DNA of 64,000 nucleotides, taken from positions 23,155 through 87,154 of the forward strand of contig NZ_JSZE01000006.1 in NCBI RefSeq assembly GCF_000802365.1. The letters are read 5' to 3'. Source of the stretch: Xanthomonas cannabis pv. cannabis. Lineage in GTDB: Bacteria > Pseudomonadota > Gammaproteobacteria > Xanthomonadales > Xanthomonadaceae. The notes under the pieces were generated by a model, which was not told the DNA's origin, made no database searches, and worked only from the letters and a program-made list of their open reading frames with translations. Below, one piece after another: positions 27,905 through 37,255 of this stretch; position 1 is the stretch's first letter; each line of letters opens with the position of its first letter. A program made the translations under genes and the position numbers.

Positions 27905-30580
27905 ATGCCCTCCTACCCGCCCGCCCGTTTCCGCTCGCTCGCACACGGCGTCCTGCTCGTACTCGGGTGCGCCGCAGGCGCTGCCCAGGCCGCCACACCA
28001 CCGCCGTATCTGGACACGCAACGCAGCTTCGACGCGCGCGCCGCCGATCTGGTGGCGCGCATGACGCTGGAAGAAAAGGCCGCGCAGATGCAGAACGCTG
28101 CGCCCGCCATCCCGCGCCTGCAGGTGCCGGCCTACGATTGGTGGAACGAAGCGCTGCACGGCGTGGCGCGCGCCGGCGGTGCCACGGTGTTTCCGCAGGC
28201 GATCGGGTTGGCAGCCACCTTCGACACGCCGTTGATGGCCGAGGTGGCCACCGCCATCGGCGACGAAGCGCGCGCCAAGCACCACGCGTTTCTGGCGCGC
28301 GGCGAGCACAAGCGCTATCAGGGGCTCACGTTCTGGTCGCCGAACATCAACATCTTCCGCGACCCGCGCTGGGGCCGCGGGCAGGAAACCTACGGCGAAG
28401 ACCCATTTCTCACCGCACGCATGGGCGTGACCTTCGTGCAGGGCCTGCAGGCGCAGCAGGGGCCGTACCGCAAGCTCGATGCCACCGCCAAGCACTTCGC
28501 CGTGCACAGCGGCCCGGAGGCTGACCGCCATCACTTCGATGTACACCCCAGCGAGCGCGATCTCTACGAGACCTATCTGCCGGCGTTTCAGGCCCTGGTG
28601 CAGGAAGGCAAGGTTGCTGCAGTGATGGGCGCCTATAACCGCGTCAATGGCGAGTCCGCCTCGGCCAGCACCCGGCTGGAAGGCATCCTGCGCCGCGATT
28701 GGGGCTTCGATGGCTATATCGTCAGCGACTGCGCCGCCATCCGCGATATCTGGCAGAACCACAAGATCGTGCCCACGCCCGAAGCGGCGGCCGCACTCGG
28801 CGTCAAGCACGGCACCGACCTGGATTGCGGCGACACCTACGCCGCGTTGCCGGCAGCGGTGCGTGCCGGCTTGATCGAGGAGGCCAGCATCGACACCGCG
28901 CTCAAGCGGCTGATGACCTCACGCATGCGGCTGGGCATGTTCGACCCGCCGGCCAAGGTGCCGTGGGCGCAGATTCCTGCATCAGCCAATCAATCGCCAG
29001 AGCACGATGCACTGGCCCGCCGCACCGCGCGTGAATCGCTGGTGCTGCTGAAGAACGACGGCCTGCTGCCGCTCAAACCCACGCTCAAGCGCATCGCCGT
29101 GATCGGCCCCACCGCCGACGACCCGATGTCGCTGCTGGGCAATTACTACGGCACGCCGGCCGCGCCGGTCACCATCCTGCAAGGCATCCGCGACGCCGCA
29201 CCGCAGACGCAGGTGGTCTACGCGCGCGGCAGCGACCTGGTGGAAGGGCGCGAAGACCCCAATGCCGCGGCACCGATCGACACCCGCTATCTGCGCCCGG
29301 CACCGGATGCCAAGCAGAACGGCCTCACCGGTGAATACTTCCGTGGACGTGCGTTGGTCGGCCAGCCGGTGCTGACCCGCATCGACCCGCGTATCGCCTT
29401 CCGCTGGGACCGCAATGCGCCCACCGACGATGCCGTCGGCCGCGGTGAACTGCAGGCCGATCAAGCGCTGGCCAAGGACGACTTCAGCGTGCGTTGGCAT
29501 GGCCAGTTGCTGCCGCCGGTCTCGGGCACGTACGACCTGCAGATTGCCGCCGACGATGGCGTGCGCCTGTACCTGGACGGCAAGTTGCTCATCGATCAGT
29601 GGAGCGATGCACCGCGCATGCGCGGCGGCACTGCCAGCGTGGCGCTGGAAGGCGGCAAGGCCTACGACCTGCGCGTGGAGTATTACGAAGCCACCCGCGA
29701 TGCCGGGGTGCGCCTGGCCTGGCGCATGCCCGGCGCCAAACCGCCGCTGCAGGAAGCGGTGGACGCCGCACGTAATGCCGAGGTAGTGGTGTTCGTCGGC
29801 GGCCTCACCGGCGATGTCGAGGGCGAAGAAATGGACGTCAATTATCCCGGCTTTGCCGGTGGCGACCGCACCGACACGCGCTTGCCCAAGCCGCAGCGCG
29901 AGCTGCTGCAGGCGCTGCAGGCCACCGGCACGCCGGTGGTGGTGGTGCTGACCACCGGCTCGGCGCTGGCCATCGACTGGGCGCAGCAACACGTGCCCGC
30001 CATCCTGCTGGCCTGGTACCCCGGCCAGCGCGGCGGCAGCGCGGTGGGCGATGTGCTGTTCGGCCAGGCCAGCCCCGGTGGTCGCCTGCCGATCACCTTC
30101 TACAAGGGAGACGAGCGCCTGCCGGCCTTCGACGACTACGCCATGCGCGGGCGCACCTATCGTTACTTCGCTGGCGCACCGCTGTATCCATTTGGGCATG
30201 GCTTGTCGTATACGCAGTTCGCTTATTCCACCGTGCAGCTTGATCGCAAAACCGTGGCCGCCGACAGCACGCTCACGGCAACGGTCACATTGAAGAACAC
30301 CGGCCAACGCGCAGGCGACGAAGTGGTGCAGCTGTATCTGCAGCCGTTGAAGCCACAACGCGAACGCGCCATCAAGGAACTCCGCGGCTTCCAACGCATC
30401 AGCCTGCAGCCGGGCGAACAACGCGAGGTGCGCTTCACCATCAAGGCGCGGGACGCGCTGCGCATCTATGACGACCAGCGCAAGGCGTACGCCGTGGATC
30501 CGGGCGCCTACGAGGTGCAGATCGGCGCCTCCAGCAGCGACATCCGCAGCAAGCAACGCTTCACCGTCACCGACAAGTAA
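27905..30580 (+). CDS. xyl3A: Exported GH3 beta-xylosidase/glucosidase with PA14 insert
   Basis: 891-residue family 3 glycosidase expected to release xylose from xylo-oligosaccharides in the periplasm. Signal peptide about 1-30. The catalytic barrel includes NEALHGVARAGGATVFPQ, GRGQETYGEDPFL, KHFAVHSGPE and nucleophile Asp about 275 in GYIVSDCAAI. A PA14 domain (about 473-612, starting GLTGEYFRGRALVGQP and containing ADDGVRLYLDG) interrupts the second domain, then LTGDVEGEEMDV and a fibronectin-III-like C-terminus follow. The start two bases after the GH43 stop gives the signal peptide. Last gene of the agu67A operon proper. Confidence 0.93.
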   Translation: MPSYPPARFRSLAHGVLLVLGCAAGAAQAATPPPYLDTQRSFDARAADLVARMTLEEKAAQMQNAAPAIPRLQVPAYDWWNEALHGVARAGGATVFPQAIGLAATFDTPLMAEVATAIGDEARAKHHAFLARGEHKRYQGLTFWSPNINIFRDPRWGRGQETYGEDPFLTARMGVTFVQGLQAQQGPYRKLDATAKHFAVHSGPEADRHHFDVHPSERDLYETYLPAFQALVQEGKVAAVMGAYNRVNGESASASTRLEGILRRDWGFDGYIVSDCAAIRDIWQNHKIVPTPEAAAALGVKHGTDLDCGDTYAALPAAVRAGLIEEASIDTALKRLMTSRMRLGMFDPPAKVPWAQIPASANQSPEHDALARRTARESLVLLKNDGLLPLKPTLKRIAVIGPTADDPMSLLGNYYGTPAAPVTILQGIRDAAPQTQVVYARGSDLVEGREDPNAAAPIDTRYLRPAPDAKQNGLTGEYFRGRALVGQPVLTRIDPRIAFRWDRNAPTDDAVGRGELQADQALAKDDFSVRWHGQLLPPVSGTYDLQIAADDGVRLYLDGKLLIDQWSDAPRMRGGTASVALEGGKAYDLRVEYYEATRDAGVRLAWRMPGAKPPLQEAVDAARNAEVVVFVGGLTGDVEGEEMDVNYPGFAGGDRTDTRLPKPQRELLQALQATGTPVVVVLTTGSALAIDWAQQHVPAILLAWYPGQRGGSAVGDVLFGQASPGGRLPITFYKGDERLPAFDDYAMRGRTYRYFAGAPLYPFGHGLSYTQFAYSTVQLDRKTVAADSTLTATVTLKNTGQRAGDEVVQLYLQPLKPQRERAIKELRGFQRISLQPGEQREVRFTIKARDALRIYDDQRKAYAVDPGAYEVQIGASSSDIRSKQRFTVTDK

Positions 30581-30604
30581 TGGCGCCCCCAGAAGCCGCC
30601 GTGC

Positions 30605-30641
30605 AAAGCCCCTTTCCCTCCGGGAGAGGGGTTGGGCTGAG
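30605..30641. repeat. Fragment of the composite palindromic repeat
   Basis: AAGCCCCTTTCCCTCCGGGAGAGGGG-type segment, the reverse complement of the right end of the elements between glyQ and glyS. It sits in the 111-bp gap between xyl3A and uxuB. Confidence 0.6.
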
Positions 30642-30691
30642 GTTACGGCCACTAGGCGAACTTGCAGCACCCCACGATTAAAAGAAACCCC

Positions 30692-32164
30692 ATGCCAATC
30701 CCCACGCTCTCCATCGCAGCACTCGCTCACCTACCCACCCCCGTTCTCACCCCAAGCTACGACCTAAAACACACGACCATCGGCATCGTGCATCTGGGCG
30801 CAGGCGCCTTCCATCGCGCCCACCAGGCCGTCTATATCGACGACCTACTCGCCGAAGACCCCACCTGGGCCATCTGCGCCGTTTCCTTGCATAGCCCGCA
30901 CGTGCGCAATGCGCTGCGTCCACAAGATGGGCTCTACACCCTGGCCTTGCTCGACGAACAGCCGCAACAACGTGTCATCGGCGCCATCCGCGAGCTGCTC
31001 TGCGCGGCCGACGAACAATCTGCCGTGCTCGCACGCCTGGCCGACCCTGCCGTCCGCCTGGTCACGCTCACCGTCACCGAGAAGGGTTATTGCCTGGCCG
31101 GCGACACGCTCGACCTGACCCATCCCGACATCGTCCACGACATCGCCCACCCCGCAGCGCCCCGCAGCGCCATCGGCTATCTCGTCGCGGGGCTCCAGCA
31201 GCGCATGCACGACGGCACTGCGCCATTCACCGTGCTCAGCTGCGATAACCTGGCCGACAACGGCGTGCTGCTGCAGCGCGCCGTGGTGCGGCTTGCGGAA
31301 CAACATGACCGCGCGCTCGCAGCCTGGATCGCGCAACACGTTGCCTTCCCGCGCTCGATGGTGGACAGCATCACGCCCGCTACCGATGACGCGCTGCGTG
31401 CGCAACTGCAAGACCAGCTCGGCGTGCACGATGCCTGGCCCATCCAGCGCGAGCGTTATAGCCAATGGGTGATCGAAGATCGTTTCTGCAACGGTCGCCC
31501 TGCATTCGAGCGCGCCGGCGTCACCCTGAGCGAGGACATCGCCGGCTATGCACGCGCAAAGCTGCGCCTGCTCAACGGCCCGCACTCTGCACTCGCCTAC
31601 CTCGGCAGCCTGCTTGAATTGGAAACCGTCGCCGATGCCATGCGCAACCGGCAACTGGCTACATTTGTCGAAGCCCTGATGCGCGATGACATCGCCCCCA
31701 CGCTACAACCGATGCAAGGCTTCGATGCGCAGCAGTACGTCGACGCCATCCTGGCCCGCTTCCGCAACCCCGCCATCCGCCACCTGCTCGCCCAGATCGC
31801 CTGGGACGGCTCGCAGAAGATTCCGGTACGCCTGCTCGGCACGATCGGCGACGCGCTGGCCGCCGGGCGCCCGATCGACCGTGCATGCCTTCCGGTCGCC
31901 GCCTGGTTGCATTTCGTGCGCAGGCAGGCATGCATTGGCGTGGCGCTAGTCGACCCCTTGAACGATGCCCTGGGCGCGCTTGGACGCGCAGCCACTGGCG
32001 ATGCCGCCGCTGATGTCGCGCGTTTTCTCGCGCTGGACGCAGTATTTGGCACGCTGGCTGCAGATTCGCGCTTCGCCGATGCGCTGGCGAAAGCCTATCT
32101 CGCCTTGGGTGATGCCACACCGGGCCAAGTGGAGACCATGCTTGCCTCGCTGGAGGCCGGTTGA
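30692..32164 (+). CDS. uxuB: D-mannonate oxidoreductase (fructuronate reductase)
   Basis: NADH-dependent cytoplasmic polyol dehydrogenase that reduces D-fructuronate to D-mannonate, between UxaC and the mannonate dehydratase. 490 residues of the long-chain mannitol dehydrogenase family: nucleotide-binding IVHLGAGAFHRAHQAVY near the N-terminus, TVTEKGYCL, LSCDNLADNG, and the catalytic KxxxxNxxH region YARAKLRLLNGPHSALAYLG (about 285-310). The start MPIPTLSIAALAHLP at 30692 is preferred over ATG at 30662. Same direction as the agu67A operon, 111 bp downstream. Confidence 0.93.
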   Translation: MPIPTLSIAALAHLPTPVLTPSYDLKHTTIGIVHLGAGAFHRAHQAVYIDDLLAEDPTWAICAVSLHSPHVRNALRPQDGLYTLALLDEQPQQRVIGAIRELLCAADEQSAVLARLADPAVRLVTLTVTEKGYCLAGDTLDLTHPDIVHDIAHPAAPRSAIGYLVAGLQQRMHDGTAPFTVLSCDNLADNGVLLQRAVVRLAEQHDRALAAWIAQHVAFPRSMVDSITPATDDALRAQLQDQLGVHDAWPIQRERYSQWVIEDRFCNGRPAFERAGVTLSEDIAGYARAKLRLLNGPHSALAYLGSLLELETVADAMRNRQLATFVEALMRDDIAPTLQPMQGFDAQQYVDAILARFRNPAIRHLLAQIAWDGSQKIPVRLLGTIGDALAAGRPIDRACLPVAAWLHFVRRQACIGVALVDPLNDALGALGRAATGDAAADVARFLALDAVFGTLAADSRFADALAKAYLALGDATPGQVETMLASLEAG

Positions 32165-32364
32165 GCGACGTTGCATCCTGGCAACGGTGGCTGATGTGTG
32201 TGCTGCGCACCGCACATGCCGCGCCGCGCAGGAGCGGCCCACCTGCCATCGGTGCGCCTCTCCACCACGCGTAGAGGCGCCCGATGGTTCCTGCGTGCCG
32301 CTGCGCGCTCGACGTGCGTGCTGCCGCAGACCTGGCTCACACAGCCCGGCGATTGCGGCGCGTG

Positions 32365-32757
32365 TCAGCGACCGGCAATGACCTGCCCGATCCGCAGCAG
32401 GTTGCCGCTCTCGTCCACGATCGCAAATTCGCGCATGCCCCAGGGCTTGTCGGCAAGCGGGTCGATGCGCGGGATGCCTTGCGCCGGGAGCCCTGCCGCC
32501 TGCAGTGCGGCGTAGACGTCATCCACGTTGCCCACCCGCAGGTAACAGCCCGCATAGCACGCGGCCGGGTCGAGATCCGGGTGCGCAAAGAAATGCAGCT
32601 CCACCGCGCCACGTCGCAAGATTGCATAGCCCGCATCATGCGCATGCGCATCGCCTTCGAAGCCAAGTCGGCGATAGAAGGCCAGGGTCTGCGCAATCGC
32701 GCGGCTGGGCAGGATCGGAATGGTCTGGTCGGCGGCGTTGGCCTGGGCGTTCATCAT
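32365..32757 (-). CDS. VOC/glyoxalase-fold resistance-type protein
   Basis: 130-residue small cytoplasmic protein of the vicinal-oxygen-chelate fold. Paired beta-alpha-beta units are visible (PSRAIAQTLAFYRRLGF, then WGMREFAIVDESGNLLRIGQ), matching bleomycin-resistance/glyoxalase-like proteins. The ligand is unknown; many of these bind drugs or small metabolites. Convergent with uxuB. Confidence 0.85.
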   Translation of the reverse strand: MMNAQANAADQTIPILPSRAIAQTLAFYRRLGFEGDAHAHDAGYAILRRGAVELHFFAHPDLDPAACYAGCYLRVGNVDDVYAALQAAGLPAQGIPRIDPLADKPWGMREFAIVDESGNLLRIGQVIAGR

Positions 32758-32873
32758 CGACTCGTCGGCTGCGGGATCGGGTACACGCCGCTACGGTACT
32801 CCCTGGACACACGAGCCGCTTGGATCCGCGTGCATCGCAGACGTCAGCAGCCCGGGCAACGGCTTGCGCCCGA

Positions 32874-33302
32874 TCATGCTGCGCGGCCGCCATGCAGCGC
32901 GGCGGGTTTGTTGAACAGACGGATCAACACCACGACGAGCAGGACCGCAAAACTCAACTCCCAGACATAGAACGCGGCGCCCACGTGGTCGATCATGACC
33001 TGATGGCCCGCCTCGTTCTTGTCGAACCGGGTTGCGCGAAAGGTATCCAGTCCGATCAGGCAGGCCGCCACCAACAGGGCCGCCGCCATCTTGTCCACCT
33101 TGAGGCCATAGCAGAGCCACGCCAGCCAATACAGCGGGTTACTCATCCAGGCGATGCACTGGCCGTCGACCACCTGCATCCAGCCGAGCAGCAGAATGGC
33201 AAAGCCCCCCAGGTGTTCATCGCCGCCATGCAATGCAGGAAGGCAAAGCGCAACAACGTATAGCAGGGCCGACAACACGAGCAGAAAGCGCTTCACAAGC
33301 AT
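32874..33302 (-). CDS. Small membrane protein, function unknown
   Basis: 142 residues with about four hydrophobic segments (about 5-25, 32-52, 60-92, 112-132) and little else. It begins MLVKRFLLVLSALLYVVALC. An upstream in-frame extension to 33362 lacks hydrophobic or conserved features. It may be a lipoprotein-free integral membrane protein. No family recognised; it is divergent from the DUF2256 gene. Confidence 0.7.
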   Translation of the reverse strand: MLVKRFLLVLSALLYVVALCLPALHGGDEHLGGFAILLLGWMQVVDGQCIAWMSNPLYWLAWLCYGLKVDKMAAALLVAACLIGLDTFRATRFDKNEAGHQVMIDHVGAAFYVWELSFAVLLVVVLIRLFNKPAALHGGRAA

Positions 33303-33526
33303 CCTTGTTTGAGTCTGGCCTGTGTGCGCTCGCGCGTCTGTCACTTCAGACGGCGTCCGCAACAGCCACGGGTGTCCACTATAGACACTCGCTGCAGACT
33401 TTTGCGCGGTGCGCCGCTGCTTCCGACGGCATCAGCGGCAGATTGGGATGGCAGGGGCTTCGACCGGGCGCGTCGCCATGACATGCTTGAGCCCCAACCA
33501 TCCAGCCCCCAGAATCTGGCCTCGAC

Positions 33527-33685
33527 ATGGCAACTCCCAAGAAGCAGAACCTGCCGGAAAAGGTCTGCGTGCAATGCGGACGGCCGTTTTGTTGGCGCAA
33601 GAAGTGGGAGAAGGTCTGGGACGAAGTGAAATATTGTTCGGATCGATGCCGCGGCGATCGCAAGCGGCAACGCACCTCGTATTAG
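33527..33685 (+). CDS. DUF2256 zinc-ribbon mini-protein
   Basis: A 52-residue protein, [20 protein letters not shown], then [20 protein letters not shown] and C. Four Cys (CVQC and CSDRC) with the family signature [16 protein letters not shown] identify DUF2256. Members are very small, widespread, and often next to cryptochrome/photolyase genes; function unknown. None of those genes is adjacent here. Confidence 0.88.
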   Translation: MATPKKQNLPEKVCVQCGRPFCWRKKWEKVWDEVKYCSDRCRGDRKRQRTSY

Positions 33686-33895
33686 CGGGCCTGCCAGCAT
33701 GCGTGCCTGGCCTGCACGGGACGGTCGACGCAGCGATGGCGCGCCCTGCAGCACTGCGCCGAGGCCCTGGCCGCCTGCCGGACCAAGACTTGCTCCGTCT
33801 GCAAGATGCTTTCGCCGTGCACGATGCAGGCGCGCCGCATCAGCACTACCAGTGCCGACGCAGCATGACCCGATGGCGGAGTGTGCCGCCTGCGG

Positions 33896-34873
33896 TTATT
33901 TCTTTGTCGCCGTCTTCTTCGCGGCGCCCGATGTACCCGCACGCTTGGTGGTGCGCTTGCTGGCCACCGCCATGTTGTCCACCAGGTTGGGATAGGGCCG
34001 GCCCGCCGCCTTGGCACGCTTCCTGGCCTGGGACTTCTGTGCGGGAGACAGCGATGTGGAGCGCGATGCGCTCTTGGGGTTGGGCGTTTTCCAGGGTGCA
34101 GACTTCCTGGCGGTGGCTTTTTTTACGGCCTTTGCGGACGTCGCGCTCTTGCTGGCAGTGCCGCGTTGCGCCGACGTCTTCCTGGCCGTTGTCCTTGCCG
34201 TGGTCGTTGAAGCACGCTTGGTGCCGGGCGCGCCCCGCGAGGCCACCTTTTTTACGGCCGTCTTTCTTGCCGAAACCTTCTTGGCGCCCGACTTCCTGGC
34301 CGGCTTGTTCGCTGCTGACTTCTTGGTTGCTGACTTCTTGGTTGCTGACTTCTTCGTTGCTGCCTTCTTCGTTGCTGCCTTCTTCGTTGCTGACTTTTTT
34401 GTGGCAGCTTTGCGCGCTGGCGTCTTTTTCGTCACCAACGACGTTGCGCCACGTGTCTTCGACGTCTGTTTCTTGGCAGCCGTTTTCGAGGCGCCACCTG
34501 CACGTGTGGAGGCGCCGGCCTTCTTGCTCGCCCCTGCGTCCAGACGCTGGAGCAGACGTGCGGCCCAGCGCTGGCCTGCATCGCCGCCCCACAGCAGCCA
34601 GGCGATATAGCCGGCCGAGGGCGCCTTGGCATCTGCCCAGCCTTTGCCGTTCTTGTCGACGCTGTGTCGGGCGAAGTAGGAATGCATGCGGCGAATGGTC
34701 TGTGCAGACAGCGACTTCTGCGCTGAGAGATCGCGCGCACGCGCCACGCCAATCGCGGTGCCGCCGCGCCCATGCTGCTCGCGCAGGCGCAGGCCGCGCG
34801 CAGCGGCAGCGGCCACCGCCTTGGGTGGAGCGGTTTGCAGAACCTGCTTTGCTTGAGTGATGGCCACACGCAT
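33896..34873 (-). CDS. Histone H1-like Lys/Ala-rich protein with phage-type N-terminal domain
   Basis: 325 residues in two parts. Residues about 1-112 form a compact domain: LSAQTIRRMHSYFARHSVDK and SAGYIAWLLWGGDAGQRWAARLL. This resembles a short domain found in phage and prophage head-region proteins (M-x-S-F/Y-F-x-R-H ... W-x-x-W-G-G-D). Residues 120-325 are extremely Lys/Ala/Ser/Thr-rich, with ATKKS-type pentapeptides encoded by 15-bp tandem repeats (34313-34405), like bacterial H1-type DNA-binding tails. Likely nucleoid-associated. The ATG at 34873 starts the domain; upstream frame is not conserved. Confidence 0.75.
   Translation of the reverse strand: MRVAITQAKQVLQTAPPKAVAAAAARGLRLREQHGRGGTAIGVARARDLSAQKSLSAQTIRRMHSYFARHSVDKNGKGWADAKAPSAGYIAWLLWGGDAGQRWAARLLQRLDAGASKKAGASTRAGGASKTAAKKQTSKTRGATSLVTKKTPARKAATKKSATKKAATKKAATKKSATKKSATKKSAANKPARKSGAKKVSARKTAVKKVASRGAPGTKRASTTTARTTARKTSAQRGTASKSATSAKAVKKATARKSAPWKTPNPKSASRSTSLSPAQKSQARKRAKAAGRPYPNLVDNMAVASKRTTKRAGTSGAAKKTATKK
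34313..34405 (-). repeat. 15-bp coding tandem repeat (ATKKS pentapeptides)
   Basis: About six near-identical 15-bp units (TTGCTGACTTCTTGG on the plus strand) encode KKSAT/KKAAT pentapeptides in the H1-like protein. Copy number would be expected to vary between strains without shifting the frame. Confidence 0.8.
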
Positions 34874-35195
34874 CTCCGGGTCGATTTGCCGTAGTGTTCG
34901 CAAGCGCGGTTCTGCTGCACGTGAAGAGCTCGCAGGCACCGGTCCGCATGCGGCATGCGGGCGAACGGCTTGCGGCGCAGCGCATCGCCGCTCTTCCAGG
35001 TGGAACGCTGGACCAAGCCATGTTGCTGGACGCAGTGGAACAGCTGGGCTCCGGCATCGTGGAGACTGGGCGCATCTGCCGCGCTGCGTGCAACTCGCCA
35101 TGCGCACGCTGCTACCGGATCAGGCTGCTTGTGCAGCTGGATCGTGCGGCCACTGTCGCTACACTGGTCTGCCATGGCCACTGGCAGAGCGCTTC

Positions 35196-36230
35196 ATGCG
35201 ACTGTTGAACATCACGCTCCGCGCGGGGCTGCTCGCCGCGACCATTGGCTGCGTGCCTGTGCTCGGCATCGCGGCCGAACACGTCACGCCAGCCAAGACC
35301 GCCGCGCCAACGCCGCAGTGGCACCCGGTCGCCACACATGGCAAACCGCATGCGCGTCACGAGAACAGCCTGGTCGCCATTGGTGAGCGGCTGTATCTGA
35401 TCGGTGGACGTGACCAGCGCCCGCTGGAGATCTTCGATACCCGCACAGGTCGCTGGTCGCAAGGCAGCGCACCGCCGCTGATGGTCAGTCACGCGCAGGC
35501 GGTGGTATCTGCAGGCAAGCTGTATTTCGTCGGCGGCTTCACCGGCGACTACCCGGAAGAAGCGTCGCTGACCCACCTGCTGATCTACGATCCGCAAACC
35601 GACACGTGGCAGACAGGCCCGGAAATCCCGCAGCATCGGCGTCGCGGCGCCGCAGGCGCGGTCGAGCATGCCGGCGTGCTGTACCTGGTCGGCGGCAACA
35701 CGCGCGGGCACATGAGCGGGTACGTGCCATGGCTGGATGCCTTCGATACCGGAACCCAGCAGTGGACTCAGCTGGCGGACGCGCCGCGTGCGCGCGACCA
35801 TTTCCATGCGGCCGTGATCGACGGAAAGCTATATGCCGCCGGTGGACGCAGGTCGGCCCACGAGAGTGGCAATACCCTCGCGCAGACGATTGCGGAAGTG
35901 GACATCTACGACATTCAACGCGGCACCTGGTCCGTTGCGCCGGCCGCGTTGCCGACGCAGCGGGCCGGCACCAGTGCCATTGCACGCAACGGCAAGCTGC
36001 TGATCATCGGCGGCGAGAGCCTGCGGCAGGTCAAGGCGCATGACGAGGTGGAAGCCTACGACCCGCAGCGCGCCGGCTGGACAACGCTACCAGCGCTACC
36101 GCAGGGGCGCCATGGCACGCAGGCCGCAGCCGTCGATGGCAGCCTGTATCTGGCTGCCGGCAGCGCCAACCGCGGCGGTGGCCCGGAGCTGGAGGATCTG
36201 CTTGTACTGAACGACGGCCAGACGCCATAG
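35196..36230 (+). CDS. Exported Kelch-repeat beta-propeller protein
   Basis: 344-residue periplasmic or secreted protein. A signal peptide (about 1-27) is followed by about six Kelch blades, each with a YLIGG/YFVGGF/YLVGGN/YAAGG/LIIGGE double-glycine motif and spaced W-x-x-G/L. The first blade contains RHENSLVAIGERLYLIGGRD. Bacterial homologues are galactose-oxidase-like or binding propellers; no catalytic site could be identified. Start MRLLNITLRAG at 35196 begins the signal peptide. Confidence 0.85.
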   Translation: MRLLNITLRAGLLAATIGCVPVLGIAAEHVTPAKTAAPTPQWHPVATHGKPHARHENSLVAIGERLYLIGGRDQRPLEIFDTRTGRWSQGSAPPLMVSHAQAVVSAGKLYFVGGFTGDYPEEASLTHLLIYDPQTDTWQTGPEIPQHRRRGAAGAVEHAGVLYLVGGNTRGHMSGYVPWLDAFDTGTQQWTQLADAPRARDHFHAAVIDGKLYAAGGRRSAHESGNTLAQTIAEVDIYDIQRGTWSVAPAALPTQRAGTSAIARNGKLLIIGGESLRQVKAHDEVEAYDPQRAGWTTLPALPQGRHGTQAAAVDGSLYLAAGSANRGGGPELEDLLVLNDGQTP

Positions 36231-36345
36231 CGCAGGGCCGCGCGGACCCGCCGCCGTGCGAAACTTCAGGCATGAGCATCGTGCGGTGACGGGGGTGTAG
36301 CCAATCCGCCGACATGTCTTTCCGAGGCGGCGTTCAGGAGCGGCA

Positions 36346-37242
36346 ATGGCCAAGCGCAGATCAGACCGACCACCACTGGCAACACCCGGGATGGCAGGCC
36401 AGTTTTCACTGCCGCTTGTCCATATGGAAGGCAAGCCAGAGGCGCCGCCACTGCTGGCCACGCCCAACGAAAACTACAGCAACTACATCGTCTACGTCGA
36501 TGAGAGTGGCGATCACGGGCTGGAGTCGATTGATCCCAATTACCCGGTGTTTGTGCTGGCGTTTTGTGTTTTTCACAAAAGGCACTATGCACAGCGCGTG
36601 GTACCGGCGGTCGAATCCTTCAAGTTCCGGCACTTCGGGCATGATGTTGTCATTCTCCACGAGCACGATATCCGCAAGGAAAAAGGACATTTCCGATTCA
36701 CGGATCGTGTGGAGAAGCAGACATTTCTCGAAGAACTAACCACGATCATCGAGTCACACAATTTCATCCTGATCAGCTGCGTCATCGACAAGACGCGGCT
36801 GAAGGAGAAATCGCAGATGGGCAACAATCCCTATCATCTGGCGCTCGCGTTCTGTCTGGAGACACTGTTCGAACTGATGCAGGAAAAACATCAAGACAAG
36901 GTTCCGACTCACGTGGTGGTCGAGTGCCGTGGCAAGAAAGAAGACCGTGACCTGGAGCTTGAATTCAGGCGCATTTGCGACGATGCAAACCGCTGGGGCC
37001 TGCAGTTGCCCTTTAACATCGTGTTTGCGGACAAGAAGGCCAACTCGTCCGGCTTGCAGTTGGCAGACTTGGTAGCGCGTCCCATTGGCCTGTCGGTACT
37101 CCGGCCGGGTCATCCCAATCGAGCGTTCGAGGTGTTGCAGCAAAAATTTTTCTGCAAAGAAGGACGGCGCAGGCTGGGAATCGACTACGCGGGCTGGGGC
37201 CTGAAGGTTTTCCCACCGCCGGAAAGCGAAAAGCCCCGGTGA
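36346..37242 (+). CDS. DUF3800-domain protein (predicted RNase H-like fold)
   Basis: 298-residue protein. The domain signature is clear: NYIVYVDESGDHGLESIDP (Asp-Glu at about 52) with internal HDIRKEKGHF, then VVVECRGKKEDRDLELEF and the closing SSGLQLADLVARP. This fits the family's D-E-S-G ... D ... LQLADLVA acidic pattern. DUF3800 proteins occur in mobile and defence-associated settings; activity is not established. It stands alone between a Kelch gene and a SMP-30 gene, and its GC and codon use look less extreme than its neighbours, consistent with acquisition. Confidence 0.85.
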   Translation: MAKRRSDRPPLATPGMAGQFSLPLVHMEGKPEAPPLLATPNENYSNYIVYVDESGDHGLESIDPNYPVFVLAFCVFHKRHYAQRVVPAVESFKFRHFGHDVVILHEHDIRKEKGHFRFTDRVEKQTFLEELTTIIESHNFILISCVIDKTRLKEKSQMGNNPYHLALAFCLETLFELMQEKHQDKVPTHVVVECRGKKEDRDLELEFRRICDDANRWGLQLPFNIVFADKKANSSGLQLADLVARPIGLSVLRPGHPNRAFEVLQQKFFCKEGRRRLGIDYAGWGLKVFPPPESEKPR

Positions 37243-37255
37243 TCTCACCGAGGCT
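37232..37255 (+). terminator. Hairpin at the end of the DUF3800 gene
   Basis: AGCCCCGGTGA / TCACCGAGGCT forms an 11-bp stem with one mismatch and a two-base loop. The gene's stop codon lies inside it. No T-run follows, so efficiency is uncertain. Confidence 0.45.

Noticed and set aside
33896..34873. A prophage signature
   Set aside because: Only one phage-like domain is present; no integrase, capsid, lysis or attachment sites flank it.
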